This document shows, piece after piece, positions 53,508-63,690 of a stretch of DNA of 64,000 nucleotides. The stretch is from Acridotheres tristis. Its lineage: Eukaryota > Chordata > Aves > Passeriformes > Sturnidae. Position 1 is the first letter of the stretch; each line of letters begins with the position of its first letter. The translations under genes and the position numbers were made by a program. The stretch spans positions 124,001-188,000 of the forward strand of contig CM072892.1 of the NCBI GenBank assembly GCA_037013685.1, read 5' to 3'. The notes below the pieces were generated by a model. It made no database searches and was not told where the DNA came from. It was given only the letters and a program-made list of their open reading frames with translations.

Positions 53508-53897
53508 CCTGCAGAGCTGCAGGGCTTGGGGTTCCTGGGTTCACACAGCCTGCAGAGCTGCAGGGCTTGGGGTTCCTGGGTTCACACAGCCTGCAGAGCT
53601 GCAGGGCTTGGGGTTCCTGGGTTCACACAGCCTGCAGAGCTGCAGGGCTTGGGGTTCCTGGGTTCACACAGCCTGCAGAGCTGCAGGGTTTGGGGTTCCT
53701 GGGTTCACACAGCCTGCAGAGCTGCAGGGTTTGGGGTTCCTGGGTTCACACAGCCTGCAGAGCTGCAGGGTTTGGGGTTCCTGGGTTCACACAGCCTGCA
53801 GAGCTGCAGGGTTTGGGGTTCCTGGGTTCACACAGCCTGCAGAGCTGCAGGGTTTGGGGTTCCTGGGTTCACACAGCCTGCAGAGCTGCAGGGTTTG
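53508..53897 (+). repeat. 41-bp minisatellite, 9.5 copies, palindromic core
   Basis: Nine full 41-base copies start at 53,508, 53,549, 53,590 and so on to 53,836, with a partial tenth. Each begins CCTGCAGAGCTGCAGG, a near-perfect palindrome (7-base arms around AG), and continues with CTTGGGGTTCCTGGGTTCAC. Copies 1-4 have GGGCTTGG while copies 5-10 have GGGTTTGG, a sharp switch that shows block-wise homogenisation. Because 41 is not a multiple of three and the unit has no stop, all plus-strand frames stay open, producing 172- to 426-codon artefact frames. Confidence 0.97.
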
Positions 53898-54137
53898 CTG
53901 TTCCAACAGCCCAGCCTGGGTTCACACAGCCTGCCCTGGGGGCACCACAGCCACAGCTGGGCACGGCAACTGGGAGCAGCAGCAGCTGGAGCCTCTGGGG
54001 GTCTGCAGGGACAGGGGAAAGCTTCAGGGACTTGGGGGGTGCCTGCACAGAGTTCCTGGGCCAGGCCACATCGTTGGGGCCATGAGCATCACTGGCAGAG
54101 AATGCTGGGCACAGATAATGGCTGGGACAGTGCCTGT

Positions 54138-54497
54138 GGCACATCCCCGTGTCACATCCCCGTGTCACAGCCCCGTGTCACATCCCCGTGTCACATCCCC
54201 GTGTCACAGCCCCGTGTCACATCCCCGTGTCACATCCCTGTGTCACATCCCTGTGTCACAGCCCCGTGTCACAGCCCCGTGTCACAGCCCCGTGTCACAC
54301 TACAGCAGCCCCGTGTCACATCCCTGTGTCACATCCCTGTGTCACATCCCCGTGTCACAGCCCCGTGTCACATCCCCGTGTCACATCCCTGTGTCACATC
54401 CCTGTGTCACATCCCCGTCACATCCCCGTGTCACAGCCCCGTGTCACAGCCCCGTGTCACATCCCCGTGTCACACTACAGCAGCCCCGTGTCACAGG
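54138..54497 (+). repeat. 13-bp minisatellite, about 27 copies, with higher-order repeat
   Basis: The unit is CACATCCCCGTGT with variants CACAGCCCCGTGT and CACATCCCTGTGT. Two interruptions reading CACACTACAGCAG occur 175 bases apart (about 54,297 and 54,472), showing that a block of about 13 units was duplicated as a whole. One copy near 54,415 is shortened by three bases. Three units span 39 bases, so all frames stay open and give a 13-residue artefact repeat (His-Pro-Arg-Val-Thr). Confidence 0.96.
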
Positions 54498-57161
54498 CTG
54501 TCCCTGCCCTCCTCCTGGGCTGTGGGACAGGCTGCCGGGCTCTGCAGAGGTGCTTGGCCAGGAATTCCTGGAGAGAAGGCTCGGAGTGGAGGAAAGCCTG
54601 CGGCACCAGTGGGACCTGTGCCAGCCCTGAGCGCTGGCAGGACCATTCTCCTGGCACTGCCCAGGTCCAGGTACTGCAGGAGGGAACCCCTTGCAGGCCT
54701 TGTGGGGCCCCTCACCTTCCAGAAACCACCCTTTGTCACTCACAAACACAATTTCACTTTCTGACTAATGAGTGACATAATTAATGGCACGCAGAGTGAA
54801 CCGTGTATCACATGCTGCCTCACACATCTGATATGTCGTCAGAGAAACCATTCCTCATTGCAATCCCATCCTCTGCATTTTTGAACCTCACAGCCTGGTT
54901 TACAAGCCCCAGTTCCGTGGGGTTTTGCTTGTTCAGGTGTCTCCTTCAGGTTTAATTTTTCTCTTTCCTGGGTTTTATTCATTTATTCAGTCTGTACTAA
55001 ATAGTGGTCATTATTCAGCACTGGAGCACCTGGCAGAGAGCTCTGCCTGGAGTTTGGCTCTCTGGAGGTGCCTCATTTGTCTTGTGTTTGCCTTGAACAT
55101 AAGTCATAAGCCACCAGGGCTGCTTGGAAATGCACCATTTTTCTGAAAGAAAAATCACTCTGCAAACCAAATACAAATAAAGTGTAAATTGTATGGGGTT
55201 TTCATGGCCAGGTTTTGGGACTGGAGGGAATTACAAGGGTGGTTCCTGTGAGAAGATGCCAGAAGTTTCCCCTTTTCTGATGGAGCCAGTGCAGTGGTTC
55301 CGAGAGGGATTCACCTGCAGCTGACATCCACCCAGCTTCCTCATCCCATCCTGCTGCTCCCCTGCAGTCGGTGCTAATGGATGTATTCCCAAGCTCATCA
55401 CTGAACAGGGTAACAAGCAACTTTTAGGGAGGAAATTGCCATCTGATGTGTGAAACAATGAGGGCAGAAAGCAAACAGGAGAGAAGAGAGAAGAGAGAGA
55501 GAAGTACAACTTCAGGGCTGGATTTCTTTTCTTTGTTAGTACTAGGTTTTGGGAAAGTGGAATTGGAAAAACATCCCTTAATTTAAATTTCATTCGATAT
55601 TAACCTTCTCACCATCAAAGAACAGTAACAATACCGGTGGGCTGTTTAAACAAACCACAAAATGCCCACAAGCCTGCTCTGAGGAGCTAATAGGGAATCT
55701 GGGGGTTCCAAGGCATCACTTGAGAAAAATATAAAGCCAGACTGTAACGGTATTTGGAGTGCCACTTTCTTCAGAAACCTTGCCTTATTTGCTTCCACAA
55801 GATTCTCTTAGATGTGTTTCCATCCTCATCATCTTAGCCACGGGACTGAACTGAAATTTCCTCACTCATGAGAAGGTGCCAGTCATTGAGTTTGACTTGG
55901 AGACTGAAATGCTGCCGCTGTTCAGCGCGAAGTCAGCGAGTGGCAGGCCAGTGCACAGACTGGTTTTTGTAATGCAAACGAGATCCTCGTAAACGCTCCA
56001 AATGGGAGCCCTCCAGTCTCCTTATACAAGTCTTAAATTCATTATTAACAGTGTAGCACTGCTAATTGTACAATTGTAATGGAGCATTTGGTAATTGCTC
56101 ACTATACAAACACTGTGAAGACCTTAGAGAATGCATCTAATTATGGGCTGTTGACACAGAGCAGGAGGGAAATCAGTCCAGGGCTGCTGAAGTGGGCGGC
56201 TCAGCCTCCTCATCCTCACTGAGCACTGGCAGATGGAGTTACCAGCCAAGCGGATCCACTCGACAGCAGCCACCAAAAAGGGAAACTTCCTTCATCCCCT
56301 CCTTCCACATCCTGCTTCCCCTTCTGGCTGCGCTGCCCAGCTTCTGTAGCAAAGGGCTGAAAGGCGTGACCTGTTGGTGCAATTTTCTGGCCGTAGTGGG
56401 AATGTTAACTTCAAAATTCATCCAAGAATGGACTTTGGCTTCTACTGATCCCATGGAAGCAGTGTTGAGCATTTTGGAGTGGCTGTATGTGAGTTACTTG
56501 TGCTGATTTCTTGCTGGGATAAAGTTGATTTTCTTCCAGCAGCTGGTCTGGGGTTGTCTTTGGGATCTGTGCTGGAACCAGTGTGCACCCCCTGGGATGG
56601 GTCAGGCCCTGCTGGGCAGCACCTGCACAATGCCAGGGGCTGCTCTGTCCTCACCCGCCCCAGGGGTTGGGGGGCACAGCTGGGACAGCTGATCCCGACT
56701 GTCCCAAGGGATGTCCCAGCCCACGGGACACTGTTCAGCACATGGAGCTGGGGGAGAGGGATGGGGGCACCTTTGGGGTGATGGGTTTGCATTCCCAAGT
56801 CAGTGTCGTGTGCTGGAGGCTGCCTGTCTCAGGGATGGCTGAGCACCTGGCTGCTATGGAAGCAGGGAATGAATTCCTTGCTTTGCTGTGTTTGTATGCA
56901 CTGCTTCTCCTTCACTGTTCAACTGACCCAGCAATTCTCCTGCTTTTGCTCTCCCAGTTCTCTGCCCACCCCACAGAGTGCAGCAGGGGCAGGGTGAGCT
57001 GAGCTGCTGCCTGGGCTGAGACCAGGGCACCTGAGGGGCCAGAGCTGCTGGAGCTGCTGTGGCTGCTCAGGGACCTGCTCCTGCTCCGAGCCCCAGCCCC
57101 TCCACCTGCCCCTGGCACAGTCACGGCTGGCACAGCCCTGGGGACCCTGTACCCAGCAGAG
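54498..57161. other. Unique non-coding DNA, no gene recognised
   Basis: 55,880-56,150 is a repeat-free block with scattered CG words (for example CTGTTCAGCGCGAAGTCAGC), an octamer-like ATGCAAA and many TAATTG/AATTGTA motifs. It has the look of a conserved enhancer, a judgement from composition only. A GA-rich tract lies at 55,478-55,503. 56,560-57,160 is GC-rich and leads into the next minisatellite. Confidence 0.5.
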
Positions 57162-57612
57162 CCCCTGTGCCAACAGAGCCCCCTGTGCCAGGAGAGCCCC
57201 TGTGCCAACAGAGCCCCCTGTGCCAACAGAGCCCCTGTGCCAACAGAGCCCCTGTGCCAGCAGAGCCCCTGTGCCCAGCAGAGCCCCTGTGCCAGCAGAG
57301 CCCCTGTGCCAGCAGAGCCCCTGTGCCCAACAGAGCCCCTGTGCCAACAGAGCCCCTGTGCCAGGAGAGCCCCTGTGCCACACAGAGCCCCTGTGCCCAA
57401 CAGAGCCCCTGTGCCAACAGAGCCCCTGTGCCCAGCAGAGCCCCTGTGCCAACAGAGCCTCTGTGCCAACAGAGCCCCTGTGCCCAACAGAGCCCCCTGT
57501 GCCCAACAGAGCCACTGTGCCAGGAGAGCCCCCTGTGCCAACAGAGCCCCTGTGCCCAGCAGAGCCCCTGTGCCAGGAGAGCCCCCTGTGCCAGGAGAGC
57601 CCCTGTGCCCAG
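57162..57612 (+). repeat. 17-18-bp minisatellite, 26 copies
   Basis: The unit is CCCCTGTGCCAACAGAG, with variants CCAGCAGAG, CCCAGCAGAG, CCAGGAGAG and one or two extra C. I count 26 CTGTGCC words. Mixed 17- and 18-base units shift the frame repeatedly, and with no stop in any frame both strands give long Cys-rich artefact frames (to 273 codons). The variants are interspersed rather than in blocks. Confidence 0.96.
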
Positions 57613-58903
57613 GGGTGTCCCCAGTGCCAGCAGCACAGCCCAGCACCCTGGAGGTCAGAGAGGGGCTGGGGCTGCTGACCCCCACACAGGGCAGGGCACA
57701 GCTCTGCCTGGCCAGCAGTGTAGTTTCACACATCTTTCATTGAACCCCTGTCAAACACGGGGAAAACTGCAAAAATGAGCCTTGGTATTTCATGTGTGAG
57801 CTCTTTCATACATTTTGATGTTTCTTATGTTTGGAGATAAAAAAAGGAACGAAAAAGCTCTCTTCTGCCCTTCTGCTGGAAATGTATTGAGGTTTTCTGA
57901 ATTGACAGGATAAATTTGCTTTAAAAAACTAGTCTAAAATCAGATGGAATGAACAGAATCTCTAGAAATGCTTTTCCAGTCAGATGGGCAAGGCAAAAGG
58001 TTATTTCTTTTTACTTCTGGTTTTTGAGAAAAAAAGTTAATTCACTGTTGTTGTTTCAGAACCAGAGCTCTCCTTACAGTGCTGCTCTCAGATGTGACCT
58101 GCAATGCAATCCTACCCCGAACTGTGCCAGGGGCTCCATGACCTGTCTCAGATGTGACAAGTGGTCATACATGAAGCAGATTTTTGGGTGTACTGAGAAT
58201 GTCTTATCCATGAGTATCTGTAGTTTTCCAGAAGGCAAAAAGCTTTTCTGGAAGCAGCTCCTTATGCTGTGCAGTTGAAAACCAGAGAAGGGAATGATGA
58301 GAGAAAAAGCTAAATGGATACAACAGCACCTATCTCTTCATTGTGTATGAGGTCTTTCCATTGGAATGAACAAAGATAAAAATTTGCTTCAATATAAAAA
58401 AAGCCTCTCTGAAACAGAGCTGTGCCCAGCTTTATTTAAGATTCCTCTGCACAGAAACCAGGTCCTTATCCCAAGGTGCTGTTGTGACAGACCAGAAGCT
58501 GAGATTTTAATGACTGCCAAATTGGGAATGGTGTCATGGGTGGGGAAAAGAGGTATGTTTTTTCCTCTAGTTTAAGCAAAGCTTGAAGTGAGACAGGAAA
58601 ACAGGAATGTTGAGGTTAGTCCTCAGCTGTATGCAAAGTCACAGTAAAAACTGGGATGAAATCAGCTGGAGACAAGTGGATGTGGGTAACTTAGGAGTCA
58701 AACACGTCAGGTTTCAGGGAGGCAAATTGCAGCCAAGTTCCTCAGGCAGAAATCTTTTCCAATTGCCAGACTCCCAGGCAGACTTACCATGGACTGCCCA
58801 CCCAGGCTGTGTGAGGCTGGCCAGGCTGGGCTGCACAGAAATTCCTGCACTGAGTGCTCGTGTTCCTGCCCCAGCATCCTGAACCAGCCAGAGAGCAGGA
58901 GAG
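57613..58903. other. Mostly unique non-coding DNA
   Basis: Apart from the weak candidate exon at 58,060-58,278 nothing is recognised in this stretch between two minisatellites. Confidence 0.45.
58060..58278 (+). CDS. Candidate Cys-rich terminal exon, unrecognised
   Basis: A good acceptor (CACTGTTGTTGTTTCAG) is followed by 73 codons ending in TGA. The translation has about eight cysteines, with LRCDLQCNPTPNC and SMTCLRCDKW, and a basic end (EGKKLFWKQ). I do not recognise a domain. Part of the cysteine pattern comes from a local duplication of CTCAGATGTGAC, and no AATAAA signal follows closely. No upstream exon was found, so it may be chance. Confidence 0.14.
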   Translation, partial: NQSSPYSAALRCDLQCNPTPNCARGSMTCLRCDKWSYMKQIFGCTENVLSMSICSFPEGKKLFWKQLLMLCS

Positions 58904-59024
58904 CAGATCCCAGGCAGAGCCCAAACAGATCCCAGGCAGATTCCAGGCAGATCCCAAATAGATCCCAGGCAGATCTCAGAGAGATCCCAAACAGATCCCA
59001 GGCAGATCTCAGACAGATCCCATG
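58904..59024 (+). repeat. 11-bp minisatellite, 11 copies, 33-bp super-period
   Basis: The unit is CAGATCCCAGG with variants CAGATCCCAAA and CAGATCTCAGA. Variants ending AAA occupy positions 2, 5 and 8, giving a 33-base higher-order period that is divisible by three. The minus strand is therefore open and gives a Leu-Ser-Glu-Ile-Cys-like repeat. Confidence 0.95.
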
Positions 59025-59072
59025 GCAGCTCCTGTGGGCTCAGCAGCAGGACGAGTGTGGCTGGGAGCTGCA

Positions 59073-59256
59073 GTGGCAGGCGGTGCTGACAGTGACACAC
59101 CTGCCATGGTGGCACAGGGATGTCACTGGAATGTGGCAGGAGGTGCTGACAGTGACACACCTGCCATGGTGGCACAGGGATGTCACTGGAATGTGGCAGG
59201 AGGTGCTGACAGTGACACACCTGCCATGGTGGCACAGGGATGTCACTGGAATGTGG
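59073..59256 (+). repeat. 60-bp tandem repeat, 3 near-identical copies, hairpin-forming
   Basis: Three 60-base copies are identical except for one base at 59,081. Each contains CAGTGACA and its exact complement TGTCACTG as outer arms, and TGCCA-TGG-TGGCA as an inner hairpin, so single strands can fold into a two-tier stem-loop. Since 60 is divisible by three, a 20-residue repeat appears on both strands (THLPWWHRDVTGMWQ on plus). The near-perfect identity implies very recent duplication or an assembly artefact. Confidence 0.96.
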
Positions 59257-60233
59257 GGCTCAGCAAGTGCAGAGCCTGAGGCATGGACCCCACCACAGTG
59301 GGGGCAGTGGCAGTGGCATTTCTGAGGGGTGCTGTCCCCAGTGCAGAGGGGAACAATCCCAGAACTACCTCTGGCTTGGTGCCCAGGGACAAATGCTGCT
59401 CCACACAGCTCCCTGAAGTGCTTGGTCATTGCCATGCAAAAGATATTTTCTGGACATACAGTTCCCATTTCTTAGATGTTTTCATGTGTCTATGCACACT
59501 GAATTCCCATTCCATATTCATAACTCTGTGACCTCCCATGGGCACTGCCTCTTTGCAATCTCACTTCCTGAGGCTGTAAAATAGCTGTGGTGAAGGTTTT
59601 GGGTGGTTTTTTTAGAAGTCAGAGGATCAGATTAACTGTTTGATATTCACACACCTCCTGGAGAGTAGGGCTGGACAGGCAGGGTAGGACTGGGAGCAGA
59701 GGAAGGTGATGCTCAGACAGGAGGGTGGTGGCAGCTCCAGAGCTCTGTGGGAGCTGGGCTCGGGCTGGTGTGGGCACACAGCCATGGAGACCAGGCTGTG
59801 AGCGGGGGGACAGAGCTGACCACCCTCCTGAGGTGCAGCAGGTGCATGGCTCTTGGGCTCCGTGCCAGCACAGGAGCCCCACACCTTCCTGGGCAGCTCT
59901 GACACAAGGGCAAAAGCACCTTCAGCATTTCTCAACCTGTTCCAATGACCAAACCCTTTGTGCAGTCACATTTTTTCAAGCCCGTGTGGCAGCACCAGTC
60001 CCCATCCTTCATGTCCTCTGTGAGCTCCCAGGACTGGCAGACACGTGTCCTGACAGGACAGCAGCTTGAGGATGGGAAGAGAGAGGTTGGGTCTGGGGGT
60101 GGCAGCACGGTTCTCAGTAGTCCCTAATCCCCTCCTGTTAACCCACAGCCAATCCCAGCACATTAGGAAATGTTACCCAGGGCCTGAGAAACACAGGAAA
60201 AGCAGGAAAACATTCCCCTTTAGGGATTGGACT

Positions 60234-60298
60234 TTAAAAAACCAAAAAACACAAACAAACAAACAAACAAAAAAACAACCGACCAAACAAAAAAAAAC
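60234..60298 (+). repeat. CAAA microsatellite in an A-rich tract
   Basis: Four to five perfect CAAA units (60,252-60,270) sit within a longer A/C-only stretch that ends in a nine-A run. Confidence 0.85.
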
Positions 60299-60791
60299 CC
60301 GCATGTGTTTGGAAGCTACAGTGGGAAACTGAAGATGAGAAGTAAAACACGCATTTTTGTCCAGGACAGCAGGACATTGGAGCAGCTTCCCCGAGGGTCC
60401 AGTCGAGTTTTGCCTGCTGAAGTCGCTTTTCTTTATCCCAGCCTGGATTAGTTTTCAGAAGAGCTTCAAACAGCAGCCAAACCCCCGAGCCTGTGGCTCC
60501 CTGTGCCCTGTGCCAGGCCAGGCTGGCGCGATGCAGCCAGCGCTGCTCCTTAGGGATGGAGCCCTGCAGGAGCGAGGATGCTGTCCCCGAGAGGTGGCAG
60601 TGGCAGGAGCTCCGCAGCTCCTGCAGGAGACAGGGGGAATCGGCAGTGACAGCTCCTGACCTCCCTGAGTCCTATAAAGGAAGTGATTAATCAAACACTG
60701 CGCCTTCCCGGCAAACAATTACCACTAATTACCGTCGAGTCATGGCATCCCGAGGGTTTGAACCCAGTGTGGAAGTCCTGTGTGGTTACAG

Positions 60792-60846
60792 ACCGTCAGG
60801 CGACTGTCAGAGGAGTTTCCATGAGGCATACTCCTGACAGGACGGT
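60792..60846 (+). other. Imperfect hairpin in a CG-containing unique block
   Basis: ACCGTC, CTGTC and AGGAGT on the left pair in order with ACTCCT, GACAG and GACGGT on the right: 17 base pairs around a 13-base loop (TTCCATGAGGCAT), with a 6-base and a 2-base bulge, both on the 5' side. A small palindrome, GGGTTTGAACCC, lies just upstream at 60,754-60,765. The surroundings (60,660-60,970) contain many CG dinucleotides and homeodomain-like ATTACC/TAATTA words and match no repeat I know. It could be a conserved regulatory element or a structured RNA, but there is no evidence of transcription. Confidence 0.5.
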
Positions 60847-61702
60847 TCACGCCAAACAGGCGGTTTATGTTTAATCTGCACATAATTTTATTAAAATAAA
60901 GCAGCTGGCAGACTGAGACACAGCAGACGACCCATATCCTCCTCTTGCACCTCTCAAAAACGAGAATCAAAGGTGATACCTGGAACCTTGTAAGCGTTCC
61001 TGTGACTCCTGATCAAATTTTTGGCTAACACAGCCCAAAGCCCTCTAGCCTGGTGGGTGCTGGGAGCAGCATCACTGGGTCAGAGCAGGAGCCCCATGGT
61101 GCCAGGAGGTGGCCAGAAGGAGCTAAAGGTCTGTGGTGCAGCCACTCCTCCCCATCCCTGCAGCCAGCATGTCCACGTATCACCGGTCAGGAAGCTCAGT
61201 CGGAGTCTGCTGACTCTTGGGAACAGACCAAGCTGGGAGTGTAAAAGTCAGCTCACCCCAAAAGCCTTTGCAGAGGTTCCTACAGCAGCGGGACTGCTGA
61301 GGTTCCCCTGCCTCCTTTTGTGCTGGAGGGGACTCTCACTCCACGATGGAGGAGGAGGAGTGGACCCTCACCCCTGGACTGGGATCTTCCTTGCTCATAG
61401 GTGTGTGATTCAGTTATGGCTTATCCATTGTGGAATCTCATATGGCTGGAGTGGTGAATAAGTGAATTCATGTGAATTCCTTGGGCAAAGGGCATTGAAC
61501 CCTGGTTTGCTGTACTTGGTTGTTGTGTGTCCTAATGAACTCCTTAAAAAAGCCTAATTTACAAAGCACTTTGCCCTGTGCATTTGAGAGGTCCAAATGA
61601 CCATGACACCCCTCATTTGGCACTTCCCGCAGCTGCCACCTGTGAGGACGTGTCTGTGGCCAGGCAGGACACGGGGCAGGCCAGAGCAGTGTGCCCTCCT
61701 GA

Positions 61703-61890
61703 GAGCAGGGGATGGGGGAGCACGGGATGGGGGAGCAGGGGATGGGGGAGCACGGGATGGGGGAGCACGGGATGGGGGAGCAGGGGATGGGGGGAGCAGG
61801 GGATGGGGGAGCACGGGATGGGGGAGCAGGGGATGGGGGAGCACGGGATGGGGGAGCAGGGGATGGGGGAGCAGGGGATGGGGGAGCACG
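61703..61890 (+). repeat. 15-bp G-rich minisatellite, 12 copies
   Basis: The unit is GGGATGGGGGAGCAC, alternating with GGGATGGGGGAGCAG; one copy has an extra G. Each unit carries a GGG and a GGGGG tract, so any two neighbouring units supply the four G tracts of a quadruplex. The 15-base unit is divisible by three and keeps both strands open (Met-Gly-Glu-His-Gly on plus, Pro-Cys-Ser-Pro-Ile on minus). Confidence 0.96.
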
Positions 61891-63497
61891 GGCTGTCTGT
61901 GCTCTTCTGAGGAGCCTCTTGGGACACTGGAGAAAGTTTCCACCTGCTCAGAGAGGTGTACCAGCAACGCTGAGCTTGCAAAAACGAAAGGAGGGTGGGC
62001 ACCAGGAGCAATGAAGTGATTTTTACCATCTCTATATCTCTAGAAAGGGTTAAATCCAAGCCTGACTCAGGACCCTGAACCTGGTTTGTGTTATGAACAT
62101 AAACAAGACCCTGGTAGCGAATGCCCAGACCAGAGACAAGAGCAGATCCTGGGCTGGAAACGTTAAAAGTGTCATGGTTCAGCTGAGGAATTCAGCACTT
62201 GGAAATTGCTGAGCCTCTGCCTTATTAGATTATCTTGCTGCTCTTTCTTCCTCCTCTGTAGGGTTCTTTATTCAGAATTTTCTCAAATATTTTCCTTCAG
62301 AAGATTTAGTATCTCAAAGTGCAAATATCCAAACCCTGTATCATTTTGTAATTTCATACTCTGTGGTTCTTTCATATGCATATCAATCATTTGCCATCCT
62401 TTTGAAGGATGCAGCTTGAGTAATGGTAGTGAAAGAAAACCCATTCAGTGTTGATTTTAATTGAACAAGCTCAGAAGCAGTGGGGATCCATGCCAGACAC
62501 CAGTTCGCTCTTTTTTGAAGAGTTATTACTAGAATTCTTTTGCTTCTGTGTCTCTAATTTTTTTTTTTTCCAATTAGCAACTTCTCAAAAATATTAGTTA
62601 TCTTATTATTTTCCCGGTTCTGCTTGTTTGGAATGCTTACCCATAATAATCACTAAATTCACTTTCTCCTCCTGTTTGAATGGAATATTGTATTCCTTGT
62701 CTCTGCTGGAGCAAAACTCCAGCCTGCATTCCAGAGAAATATTTGCAGTGAAAATTAACTCATTTTTGGTGCAACATTTTCATTGTGGTTATGGTAGTAG
62801 TTAATTCCTGTATGCCCTAAACTGCAACTGTAGAGACTGTAAACATTATAAATTGAAGACTGCAAAGACCGTAAATAAAAGTTTATTCTTTCTTCTGTGT
62901 ACAAATGAGGTGTTGGGTAGCTCTTCATTCTCCCACCATGATGAGTTGAACATTAGATCTCAGCTAATGTTGCTTGGATATAAGAGAGGAGACAGGATAT
63001 CCAGAAGAGTAGTAGTTTGAATGGCTGGACACTCTTTTCCATGCAAAACTTGGCTTAAGGAAAAGATTTAAATCAGCAATTGGAAGAACAACAAATTTCT
63101 GTCAGTTGTGGGAACGAGCTCTGCACATGGCTCTGGCAGTGTTGAGGGAATTGGGGCAGGCTGGGGATGCAGACTTTGCTGTTTTCTACTGAGAAGTCAT
63201 CTCAGCAAAGAAGGAATAAATTGTGTAAGAAAGAAACGTAAATAAGGAAGAATTTTAAAATACTGAGACCCAAAACTCCAATACGAAGAGAGTGCAAGTG
63301 TTAAGAGAGCACATTATTAAAACTCCAGAAGCAAGGAGGAGGAGACAGGCAATGAAGCACTGAAGGCAATGAAGTCTTTTGTTTAACCAGGCAGTGGCAG
63401 GGGTGCTGAGCCCTGGTGGCACAGGATTAGGTGCCTGTGCTGCTTGTCAGATGATGCCCATCCCATCTGCACGACACCCGACTCTTGTGACTGCTGA
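61891..63497. other. AT-rich unique non-coding DNA
   Basis: No gene, transposon or RNA was recognised. A ten-T run lies near 62,560-62,570. Confidence 0.5.
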
Positions 63498-63690
63498 AAT
63501 CACGGAATCACAGCATCATTTACATTGGCAAAACCCTCTGAGAGCATTGAGTCCAACCATTCTCCCAGTACTTTCAAGCTGTTCAACGATTGGAAACTGC
63601 ACTCAGGGATGGGCAATCATTGTTGTCCAATCCAGCAGGCTAAATGTCACCTTCAGAAAGAAACGTGGAGCTGTTTTCCCCTAAACCAGC
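63498..63690 (-). mobile_element. CR1 LINE 3' end, diverged
   Basis: The plus strand begins AATCACGGAATCACAGCATC, then ATTTACATTGGCAAAACCCT and TGAGTCCAACCATT. This matches the reverse complement of a CR1 3' end (AATCATAGAATCATTTAGGT, GGAAAAGACCT, CGAGTCCAACC). A later CTCAGGGATGGGCAATCA resembles the CCAGGGATGGTGAATCAACC block. Similarity is lost after about 63,620, so the upper boundary is uncertain. Confidence 0.75.

Larger units (their letters stand above)
59257..61702. other. Unique non-coding DNA with a CG-containing hairpin block
   Basis: 59.6-60.1 kb is GC-rich with chance frames. A CAAA microsatellite lies at 60,234-60,298 and a hairpin-bearing, CG-containing block at about 60,660-60,970; both are annotated separately. 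No gene or transposon was recognised. Confidence 0.5.

Noticed and set aside
53508..53897. Regularly spaced repeat that might suggest a CRISPR array
   Set aside because: The whole 41-base unit is repeated head to tail without unique spacers, and the genome is vertebrate.
53484..54764. A 426-codon plus-strand open frame
   Set aside because: It is produced by the 41-bp and 13-bp arrays, which have no stops in any plus frame. The other plus frames are also open over the same bases, and the translation is a mechanical repeat.
56912..57778. Several long Cys-rich frames on both strands (up to 273 codons)
   Set aside because: They arise from the 17/18-bp minisatellite. Overlapping frames on both strands cannot all be genes, and no splice or start context supports any one.
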